A stretch of 33,770 bases of DNA from a virus: positions 1-33,770 of the IMG/VR virus record IMGVR_UViG_3300025141_000397; one strand, written 5' to 3'. A program made the position numbers and the translations under genes. The notes beneath the pieces are model-generated. The model was not told where the DNA came from and did not search any database. It was given only the letters and a program-made list of their open reading frames with translations. The stretch's first letter is position 1; each line of letters starts with the position of its first letter. Shown here in pieces: positions 13,508 through 19,274 of the stretch.

Positions 13508-14727
13508 AGTTGCGTCCACCCCACTGGAAGACCCATCAGTTGTTCCACCCAATTGGGGTTTAACTTTTTTGACGACTTTTGGCTTTCCATGATCCCCACT
13601 GACTTGCTTAGTCCTGCTTGTTTGCTGTTTATTTCGCAATGAGGGGTTTTGTTTGCATCGTTTACTGCCGGAGTCCCCCACGACTCTTGGCTCTTCCCAC
13701 TCGTACTGCTTTTCTCCTGGTCTTGCTGGGTATTTGGTAAATGTACGATCTTGTCTAGATCTCTTTTTTGTCTCTCTTTTGATGTTCCCATCCCTCCTTT
13801 CCAATCTCTTGCTTTTGGTGTGGGCCAATTATGTACTTGCTCTCTTAAATTTGAGCATCCACCTTTTTTTGCTTTTTCACTTCGCTCTTCTGGCTTTCTA
13901 ACATCCGATCTTCCATCCATGGCTTGTGGTGTTGCCCAATTCTTTTCATTTTCTAAATCAATAGCTTCTCTTAATTGTATATTGTGCCACTTACCTTCTT
14001 TTATTTGTTTAGTTCTTTTTCCACCACTTGATTCAGCTAATGTAGGTGTGGGCCAATTCTTTTCTTCATGCGTTTCCACTGCATCTCTTAACTTTGCACC
14101 AAAGTATTGATCAGATTTATGTCGCTTTGATCGAAATCCTTTTTCACTCATTTCTGTTTCTATCCTACCGCCTTCCGCATCGCTATTCCTGGCGGTAGGC
14201 CATGATAAAGACTCTTTTTCGTTGATGGGGCGCACCAACTTCAACCGCGCTGAATATTCCCCACGATGTGATATAACCTCTTTCTTCCAAGTCTCCGAGG
14301 ACATACTTGAGTACCGATTCTCCGTCTGCGGTTTTGCTTGAGATGATTCCTTCGACATTTTCGAGAACAACATAAGTTGGTCTGCACTGTGAGATTCCTT
14401 CAGCGATGTATGGGTATAAATGTCTCGGATCATCTGTTGATTCTCGTCTTCCGGCAGCACTAAAGGGTTGGCACGGGAATCCGGCAGAGAGGATATCCAC
14501 TTTTCCAAGAAAGTATTTGAATGGGAAGGTTTTAAGATCCGTGTAAATAGGTGTTGGATGTATCCAACCCTCTTCAATCTTTGCTGCCAAGTTCGCGACT
14601 GCGAAGGCTTCGATCTCCACATAAGCGATTTCTCGCACATTTGGCCAAATGTTTCGGAGTCCCATTCCAATTCCTTCGTATCCTGTACAAAGGGAGAGGT
14701 GATTAATTGTTCTGTCAGTATCCACAC
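13486..14727 (-). CDS. WxTP-repeat protein in a second frame over the methyltransferase
   Basis: One uninterrupted 413-codon frame. Residues 1-181 lie over the methyltransferase gene in the +1 frame; residues 182-413 are unique. The unique part has W-x-T-P-type units at Trp176, 225, 264, 301 and 350, several preceded by LRDAV/LREAI-like helices, and ends LNPNWVEQLMGLPVGW (389-404). I recall this WPTP/LNPxWVExLMGxPxGW module as the C-terminal part of many phage cytosine methyltransferases. A possible GTG start (14727) overlaps the previous stop. It may be an independent protein or be joined to the methyltransferase by a +1 shift. Confidence 0.7.
   Translation of the reverse strand: MWILTEQLITSPFVQDTKELEWDSETFGQMCEKSLMWRSKPSQSRTWQQRLKRVGYIQHLFTRILKPSHSNTFLEKWISSLPDSRANPLVLPEDENQQMIRDIYTHTSLKESHSADQLMLFSKMSKESSQAKPQTENRYSSMSSETWKKEVISHRGEYSARLKLVRPINEKESLSWPTARNSDAEGGRIETEMSEKGFRSKRHKSDQYFGAKLRDAVETHEEKNWPTPTLAESSGGKRTKQIKEGKWHNIQLREAIDLENEKNWATPQAMDGRSDVRKPEERSEKAKKGGCSNLREQVHNWPTPKARDWKGGMGTSKERQKRDLDKIVHLPNTQQDQEKSSTSGKSQESWGTPAVNDANKTPHCEINSKQAGLSKSVGIMESQKSSKKLNPNWVEQLMGLPVGWTQLPTEWID
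14183..14725 (-). CDS. DNA (cytosine-5)-methyltransferase, catalytic domain
   Basis: A 180-residue catalytic domain: motif I LSLCTGYEGIG (SAM binding), motif II/III VEIEAFAVANL, motif IV AGFPCQPFSAAGRR with catalytic Cys85, motif VI VVLENVEG (Glu122-Asn123-Val124) and motif VIII QRKRVFIMA. It would methylate C5 of cytosine in phage DNA, for example to evade restriction. The frame stops right after motif VIII, so target-recognition and motif IX-X regions are missing here; motif X lies downstream at 13409-13507. Start GTG 14725 is 2 nt from an alternative GTG in the second frame. Confidence 0.9.
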   Translation of the reverse strand: MDTDRTINHLSLCTGYEGIGMGLRNIWPNVREIAYVEIEAFAVANLAAKIEEGWIHPTPIYTDLKTFPFKYFLGKVDILSAGFPCQPFSAAGRRESTDDPRHLYPYIAEGISQCRPTYVVLENVEGIISSKTADGESVLKYVLGDLEERGYITSWGIFSAVEVGAPHQRKRVFIMAYRQE

Positions 14728-14885
14728 TATAAATACTTATCTAAGTACTCATCTTCTGTAAATATATGGTAGCACAGAAGACAAAATGGTTCTTCTAGGT
14801 TTGTATATTCTCTTTGATCTTCTGGGTGATCGCAAGTTTCTTCTGGAATTAATTTTGTTCCAGGTTCTAATTCAGTTTCTGTCAT
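14727..14885 (-). CDS. Small acidic Cys-containing protein (52 aa)
   Basis: ATG at 14883-14885; the stop TAG shares its G with the GTG of the downstream locus. A 52-residue, Glu/Asp-rich protein with ETCDHPEDQ and CLLCYHIF, a C-x-H plus CxxC layout like a minimal zinc-binding unit. It is coupled to the membrane microprotein gene upstream, whose end it overlaps. Function unknown. Confidence 0.6.
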   Translation of the reverse strand: MTETELEPGTKLIPEETCDHPEDQREYTNLEEPFCLLCYHIFTEDEYLDKYL

Positions 14886-15003
14886 TGATCATATCCTTAA
14901 AACCAAATAATACACCTAAGATTATTATTGTGCCAATTCCCAGAAATAGCACACCTAACCCTAAGATAAATATGTTAGCAATAAAATTTGCTATTGTAAT
15001 CAT
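14872..15003 (-). CDS. Membrane microprotein (43 aa)
   Basis: ATG at 15001-15003 after a strong AAAGGAAAGGG. The 43 residues are mostly hydrophobic with glycines (FILGLGVLFLGIGTIIILG) and end with charged FKDMINDRN, giving one or two tight membrane spans. The strong RBS makes translation likely. It could be a superinfection-exclusion or membrane-targeting peptide; that is a guess. Confidence 0.6.
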   Translation of the reverse strand: MITIANFIANIFILGLGVLFLGIGTIIILGVLFGFKDMINDRN

Positions 15004-15074
15004 AACCCTTTCCTTTCTGTCCTAAAGCGCAGAAAAGGCTGGTACCACCTTTCTGACTTGCCAACCAGATGTCA

Positions 15075-15308
15075 CTAAACAACCCCATTTTTTTCCGCGC
15101 AGTGAGGACATTCTTTTTCTGTTTTACCGTACCTTGGAAAGTTTCGGTAATAATATGCGACCAAATATTTACCTTCTTTACCCATTGCCCATACATAATC
15201 ACAAGTGTAGCATAAAAATAAAGACTCAATTTTGTCTCTTTGAATAACTTTTTGATAATTATTACCGCTAACACCTTCATTGAATCTATTCAGTATCCAT
15301 TCGATCAT
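15075..15308 (-). CDS. Zinc-ribbon protein (77 aa)
   Basis: From ATG 15308 (GGAGAG upstream) the 77-residue protein has CYTCDYVW and, about 35 residues later, CPHCAEKNG, the two CxxC knuckles of a zinc ribbon separated by an aromatic strand region (KYLVAYYYRNF). It overlaps the resolvase-like gene by 23 nt. A longer start at 15335 is possible but has no better RBS. The 71 nt after its stop contain no convincing gene. Confidence 0.65.
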   Translation of the reverse strand: MIEWILNRFNEGVSGNNYQKVIQRDKIESLFLCYTCDYVWAMGKEGKYLVAYYYRNFPRYGKTEKECPHCAEKNGVV

Positions 15309-15600
15309 TTTTTGTTCTCTCCATAAAGTCATCAAACTTCATTATTACATAACTTTCATCTCGGTCGGCTCGAAACATTACTATATCACAATTTCTTAAT
15401 TGCAACCATTTAGGCACCGCCTTCCGTCTTTTACATTGCACAAGCAAATCATCTGCTACAAGATCCACATCCGGAGGCTGTGATAAAGATCTTCCATCGC
15501 TACCCCATGCTCTCTGAACGTCTTTGTATCCATGCTCTTTGAACATTTCTACGCATTCACGTTCGTAGACGGTGCCTTTTCTTTTAGATTTAGATGCCAA
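15286..15600 (-). CDS. Holliday-junction-resolvase-like PD-(D/E)XK nuclease
   Basis: A 104-residue protein with the compact resolvase/VRR-type layout: basic N-terminus (SKSKRKGTVYERE, Glu13), WGSDGRS, then DVDLVADDLLVQCKRRK with Asp44/Asp46 and the Gln-x-Lys pair Gln55/Lys57. In this fold these acidic residues bind the metal. It probably resolves branched replication or recombination intermediates before packaging. A TTG start directly follows the stop of the SSB-like gene, implying coupling. Confidence 0.78.
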   Translation of the reverse strand: MASKSKRKGTVYERECVEMFKEHGYKDVQRAWGSDGRSLSQPPDVDLVADDLLVQCKRRKAVPKWLQLRNCDIVMFRADRDESYVIMKFDDFMERTKNDRMDTE

Positions 15601-16122
15601 TTAATCGTCCCAAGGCATTTTTTCTTCGCTAGCTTCTTCTTTTCCGTCAAAGACTTCTTCCAACTTTTCAACCTTACCTGGAACCGTATATCCATGTACT
15701 GTACTGTATGTTTCAGCAATCGTCTTACATCGGCTTAAATAATCTTCTTCCGTGAACTTTGACCCTACAAGAGAACTGGCTGCCGCTATAACTACAGTAT
15801 CTGTTACAGAACCTGTACTTGTATTAGCAGTTGGTGTTGTAGTAGGTGTTTCAGCAACTCCATTTGCTAAAACTAAGTCTACAATTACACCTTTACCTTG
15901 GGGATTATTTTTACCTACCAAGGTTACTTTTGTCCCTGCATCTAAATCTTTCAATTTATAATGCAAAGGATCTTTTGCGAAGTAACCGATATTTTCACCG
16001 TTACTTCCAAAACGATATAAATGCCAGTTACCATATTGATTTTGACCGCTTTTCTCGGCACCTTTCATGGTTAATACTACTGGTATTTCATCGCCTACAT
16101 TGACCTTTAGAGTATCATTCAT
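15601..16122 (-). CDS. Single-stranded-DNA-binding-like protein
   Basis: From ATG 16122 (GGAGAGACA upstream) the 173-residue protein has a beta-rich first 90 residues compatible with an OB fold (aromatics in NQYGNWHLYRFGSNG, then TKVTLVGKNNPQG), a Thr/Ser/Val-rich linker, and a very acidic C-terminus ending EEKMPWDD. SSB proteins typically carry such an acidic tail for partner binding. Its place before a resolvase-like nuclease and in the replication operon supports this. The OB fold is inferred by pattern only. Confidence 0.6.
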   Translation of the reverse strand: MNDTLKVNVGDEIPVVLTMKGAEKSGQNQYGNWHLYRFGSNGENIGYFAKDPLHYKLKDLDAGTKVTLVGKNNPQGKGVIVDLVLANGVAETPTTTPTANTSTGSVTDTVVIAAASSLVGSKFTEEDYLSRCKTIAETYSTVHGYTVPGKVEKLEEVFDGKEEASEEKMPWDD

Positions 16123-16145
16123 TGTCTCTCCTTGTTTACTTCCCT

Positions 16146-16256
16146 TTAACAATTACTTAAATATGTGATTAATAATACTATTGATGCCGCAAAAAAGGTT
16201 ACTTGAAATCCGTACTTATCAATGTACCATCCAAGTTGTGAAAAAAAGTCCTTCAT
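16146..16256 (-). CDS. Membrane microprotein (36 aa)
   Basis: ATG 16254-16256 overlaps the stop of the DpnD-like gene (ATGA). The 36 residues have an amphipathic N-terminus (KDFFSQLGWYIDKYG) and one membrane segment (VTFFAASIVLLITYLS). The third such membrane microprotein in the early operon. Function unknown. Confidence 0.5.
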   Translation of the reverse strand: MKDFFSQLGWYIDKYGFQVTFFAASIVLLITYLSNC

Positions 16257-16414
16257 TTGATTTTCTCCACTATTTCTACACTACAACCTTTTGGTTGAGT
16301 AAAGCCTAATTGTACTCCTTCCCAATAGTTCTGCATAGCTTCCTCTTCGTTCTCAGCCTCAACCTCCCAAAATTCAACCTCTGATGTATATACTTTTACT
16401 TTGTATTTTTTCAT
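16253..16414 (-). CDS. DpnD/PcfM-like small protein (53 aa)
   Basis: ATG with GAAAGGAAAT upstream. The 53-residue protein has the pattern KKYKVKVYTSEVEFWEVEA, then NEEEAMQNYWEG and a final strand: a strand-strand-helix-strand layout with the V-x-V-x-A-x-(N/S)-x-x-E-A signature I associate with DpnD/PcfM proteins, small companions found in mobile elements and phages with no known activity. It overlaps both neighbours by 4 nt. Confidence 0.55.
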   Translation of the reverse strand: MKKYKVKVYTSEVEFWEVEAENEEEAMQNYWEGVQLGFTQPKGCSVEIVEKIK

Positions 16415-16683
16415 TTTATTTCCTTTCTAACAACCATGTCCGCGCCAACATTCTGCGTGATGTTATTATATCTTATATTACCTTCCCAATCTTCATTGGG
16501 TCTATTGAATAATTTTACTTTACAACTAGAGAAACTTTTGGCTATTAATAAGCCAATTCCTTGGGACCATTTAAAGTATTGGCCTTCTTCTAGTTTATAT
16601 AATATAGTGGATTTTTTGGAAAATTTACGGGCGGCAATCGATTGGGAAAGGGAAGATTTGTTATGGGTATGATCACCGCCCAT
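16411..16683 (-). CDS. Hypothetical early protein (90 aa)
   Basis: A 90-residue basic protein, second gene of the early operon. It begins with a His/Ser-rich stretch (GGDHTHNKSS), then SIAARKFSKKSTILYKLEEGQYFKW and a strand-rich end with NIRYNNITQNVGADMVVRK. The compact alpha-beta pattern resembles small phage DNA-binding or modulator proteins, but I cannot name a family. The spacing to its upstream GGAA is long, so the start is somewhat uncertain. Confidence 0.55.
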   Translation of the reverse strand: MGGDHTHNKSSLSQSIAARKFSKKSTILYKLEEGQYFKWSQGIGLLIAKSFSSCKVKLFNRPNEDWEGNIRYNNITQNVGADMVVRKEIK

Positions 16684-16727
16684 TGAGTTTCATTTCCGAG
16701 GTTTTATTTAATGGATGTGGTAAATTT

Positions 16728-16928
16728 TTATTGTGGAAAAAGTTCATCCGCAGGCACATCTGTAACATAGCATATATTGGTTTTATGATACTCTGACATA
16801 GTTCTTTTTCCGGCAATCATAAGATTCATAAGCGATGGACTAACACTGATCTTCCTGGCTAACCAGGACTTTGATCGCTCATTCTCTTGAAGCCAGATCT
16901 CTAGCGGTTGAAAATTATTTAAACTCAT
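16728..16928 (-). CDS. Cro/CI-type HTH repressor-like protein
   Basis: A 66-residue protein, nearly all one HTH domain: residues 9-20 first helix, SWLARKISVSPSLMNLMIAG (21-40) as helix-turn-helix, then a helix and VPADELFPQ, an ending common in Cro/C1 proteins. It is the first gene leftward of the divergent int/early intergenic region, so it probably binds the palindromes there. No larger CI-like repressor with a cleavage domain is encoded in this window. Whether it acts as Cro or as the lysogenic repressor cannot be decided. Confidence 0.85.
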   Translation of the reverse strand: MSLNNFQPLEIWLQENERSKSWLARKISVSPSLMNLMIAGKRTMSEYHKTNICYVTDVPADELFPQ

Positions 16929-16954
16929 GTTAATTCCTTTGATATGTTACTTAG

Positions 16955-16984
16955 AATGTATTTTATAATGGTTTTACTTGTCAA
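16955..16984 (-). promoter_or_regulatory. Candidate early leftward promoter
   Basis: On the minus strand a perfect TTGACA (16979-16984), 18 nt, then TACATT (16955-16960), 27 nt before the HTH gene start. It uses the same box pair as the promoter at 6357-6385. Confidence 0.6.
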
Positions 16985-16992
16985 CACTTTTT

Positions 16993-17024
16993 TTACAAAT
17001 AATCTTTGTAATTAAAGTTATTAC
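16993..17024. promoter_or_regulatory. Palindromic operators in the int/repressor region
   Basis: TTACAAA-5 nt-TTTGTAA (16993-17011) is a perfect 7-bp dyad, and GTAAT-7 nt-ATTAC (17008-17024) is a second dyad overlapping it. Both cover the -35 and spacer of the integrase promoter and lie just upstream of the early promoter, the expected layout for repressor operators. Confidence 0.6.
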
Positions 17025-17033
17025 AACTATATT
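17006..17033 (+). promoter_or_regulatory. Candidate integrase promoter
   Basis: TTGTAA (17006-17011), 16 nt spacer, TATATT (17028-17033), followed by AGGAG (17046-17050) and the integrase ATG at 17056. Overlapped by the operator dyads. Confidence 0.5.
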
Positions 17034-17055
17034 CGAGTAATTCATAGGAGATATT

Positions 17056-18153
17056 ATGGCTAAGAAAACATATAAAGGTAAAGATAAATTTGGAGTTCCA
17101 AGATGGTTATTCGACTGGAAAGATTACTTTACTGGCGAGCGTCATCGTAAAACATACGCTATGACCGAACAAGAAGCGGAAGCAAAAAGACAAAAGCTAG
17201 AGAGCTTGGAGATGTGTCGGCATACGGGTATACCTGTAGATATAAATAACCCTAACAGTGTTTCAGTAGAATATGTATTTAACGCATATTTAAATGACTA
17301 TATAAAACTGTGTGATGCGAAAAAACGCAGTATAAAATCATTTAATAGACATAAACACGCATTAACCTTATTTTATAAAGTATTTCCTAATAAAACCTTA
17401 ATAAATAACCTATTAGTTAGAGTAATTGATGGTGATGTATGTAATCCGATGCAAAAGTTTAACGATCATTTTGCACATCATAGTCATTCGGGTATTAATG
17501 TAAATCTACAATCTATTATAGCCGCATTTAATTGGGCAAAAAGAAACAATATCATATCTTCAACCCCTACTGCGGTCAAGGAAAAAGTAGAAAAAAAGAA
17601 AGTACATATTCTAACTGACCAAGAAATTCAATCAATCTTACAAGCTGAAGTTGATAGTGAAATTAAAGATGTATTTATGTTATATCTAAATACAGGTGCT
17701 AGGAAAATAGAACTTCTGAAAGATAATTTTACTTGGGATGATATAGATTGGGAACGCAAGGAAGTTACTTTACTTCGTAAAAATAATGAAAGACATACAG
17801 TTGTAGTAAATGATATGGTATTAAATATCTTAGCTAAATATAAAGATAGATCACATCCAATATCTTGGAGTGTAAGTTGGATAGATAACTGTATCATTGA
17901 ATTAAGAAAGCAAAGTGGAGTATACTTTACTTGTCACGATATTCGTAGGTCTGCCGGTGCTTTATTAGTCCGCAGTGGTGTACGTCTAGCGAAAGTGTCC
18001 AAGTGGATGAACCATAAAGACATTAAGATAACGTATGATCATTACTATGATATTATAGATACGGAACGTGAAAATATTGCGAATAAACTTGAAGAAAACT
18101 GCTTAAATATGATGGTGTCAAATGAAGCAAGTAAAAATATGATTGCTAATTAA
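17056..18153 (+). CDS. int: Tyrosine integrase
   Basis: A 365-residue tyrosine recombinase. N-terminal arm-type domain (GKDKFGVPRWLFDWKDYFTG, residues 8-27), SAM-like core-binding domain (about 70-170) and catalytic domain with Arg216 (LNTGARKIELL), His294 and Arg297 (CHDIRRSAGALL), His320 (WMNHKDIKITY) and Tyr330. All catalytic residues are intact. It inserts phage DNA into the host chromosome, so the phage is temperate. AGGAG precedes the ATG. It ends 4 nt from the convergent late operon, leaving no room for attP at its 3' side. Confidence 0.95.
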   Translation: MAKKTYKGKDKFGVPRWLFDWKDYFTGERHRKTYAMTEQEAEAKRQKLESLEMCRHTGIPVDINNPNSVSVEYVFNAYLNDYIKLCDAKKRSIKSFNRHKHALTLFYKVFPNKTLINNLLVRVIDGDVCNPMQKFNDHFAHHSHSGINVNLQSIIAAFNWAKRNNIISSTPTAVKEKVEKKKVHILTDQEIQSILQAEVDSEIKDVFMLYLNTGARKIELLKDNFTWDDIDWERKEVTLLRKNNERHTVVVNDMVLNILAKYKDRSHPISWSVSWIDNCIIELRKQSGVYFTCHDIRRSAGALLVRSGVRLAKVSKWMNHKDIKITYDHYYDIIDTERENIANKLEENCLNMMVSNEASKNMIAN

Positions 18154-18157
18154 GGCA

Positions 18158-19273
18158 CTAGAATTCTTCTTCTATTTTTAGTGATACATTCCATAAGTCG
18201 TTAGAGACTTGACTCATGCTTAATGAATTTTGTGCAAACCTAGCAAAGATATGTTCAGATTCCGCATTGGTTCCCGTAGAACCGTTATCACAACTAAAGA
18301 TAAATGGGATATGAGGACCATTCGTTTTATTCCACACATCCGATACCACTGTATCATCAGTATGTACTAATGATTCATATCTATTAGGCATTACAGTATT
18401 AGAGTTTAAAAAAGAAAAATTCATGTCATAGGATATTCTGCCACCATATCCTTCATAATCTGGATATCCAAGCGTAAATGGAGATTTACTGGTTGCTGTG
18501 GACGTTCTACCGTGGCTTATCATGTTAGAAAATCGTTGCCCACCAGTAGATTCTAATACTTTCACTTTATCAAAATCTATACTTCTTTTAACTGACATAT
18601 CTGGGGCATGGGGTGCGTCAAAATATTCTCCGATCAAAATATTCGACACAAAAAGGTCGGTTGATCCCCAAGTTCCATCACCTCTGCCTTCAGCAGAAGC
18701 TGAGGTATTACCCTCAAACTGTATTGCCCAATAACGCATATTTGTTTCATCAAATTTAAAAATAGTGCTTCCATCACTCGCAGGGATAACAATTAAACTT
18801 CTACCGGCATTGCCACCATCAGCGTCGCCACCGTCACCTATAACGTCTGCATTAACGACTTCAGCTGCATTCATACTTGACCAATCAACATCACCAGTTT
18901 CAGCGTTATCAGAATCTACTGCGGTTACATCTGTAGCTTCATTTCCGCAAAATATTCTTATTTTACCAACTGCTGTACCTAGATTATGATTTAATATAGC
19001 AATAAAATTTTTCTTACTAGATGCACTCTGTGTATCTATCGTAATTAAAACTTGACTGTCTGTATCTCCAGACGTATCAAAGTCCACTTTATTTAATGGA
19101 TTCATATCAAACAGTTCAATTTCTGATCCGGTTTGTATTCCTCTAGTCGCGGCAGCACCAGATCCACCAGTTGCTGTTACATCAAATTCTCCATTTTGTG
19201 CTACACCTCTGCTCATTAAATAATTGATTGTGTCTACATAGAACCTAGGTGTTCTTACATTCATATTTGCCAT
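18158..19273 (-). CDS. Tail-tip or tail-associated protein (371 aa)
   Basis: Last gene of the late operon. A 371-residue, Ser/Thr/Asp/Gly-rich, beta-sheet-type protein beginning MANMNVRTPRFYVDTINYLM. It contains KNFIAILNHNLGTAVGKIRIF and MRYWAIQFEGNT, as in receptor-facing or baseplate proteins with jelly-roll-like folds, and ends in LWNVSLKIEEEF. It lies directly behind the 781-residue tail protein with a 1-nt gap. Role inferred from position after the tape measure. Confidence 0.6.
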   Translation of the reverse strand: MANMNVRTPRFYVDTINYLMSRGVAQNGEFDVTATGGSGAAATRGIQTGSEIELFDMNPLNKVDFDTSGDTDSQVLITIDTQSASSKKNFIAILNHNLGTAVGKIRIFCGNEATDVTAVDSDNAETGDVDWSSMNAAEVVNADVIGDGGDADGGNAGRSLIVIPASDGSTIFKFDETNMRYWAIQFEGNTSASAEGRGDGTWGSTDLFVSNILIGEYFDAPHAPDMSVKRSIDFDKVKVLESTGGQRFSNMISHGRTSTATSKSPFTLGYPDYEGYGGRISYDMNFSFLNSNTVMPNRYESLVHTDDTVVSDVWNKTNGPHIPFIFSCDNGSTGTNAESEHIFARFAQNSLSMSQVSNDLWNVSLKIEEEF

Positions 19274-19274
19274 A

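Noticed and set aside
13508-13828. A frame starting MAHTKSKRLE that looks like the residues following motif VIII of methyltransferases
   Set aside because: The same DNA in the second frame carries the WxTP module and LNPNWVEQLMG, so this upstream part looks like a shadow. Only the last 32 residues (motif X) are convincing.
14468-14761. Long antisense frame across the methyltransferase
   Set aside because: No RBS, no motif, and opposite to two better-supported frames.
15023-15076. A 17-codon GTG frame after the zinc-ribbon gene
   Set aside because: Too short, no independent support beyond a TAGTG junction.
14975-15280. A 101-codon minus-strand frame overlapping the zinc-ribbon gene
   Set aside because: It lies in another frame over a gene with clear CxxC motifs and would overlap the strong-RBS membrane microprotein start.
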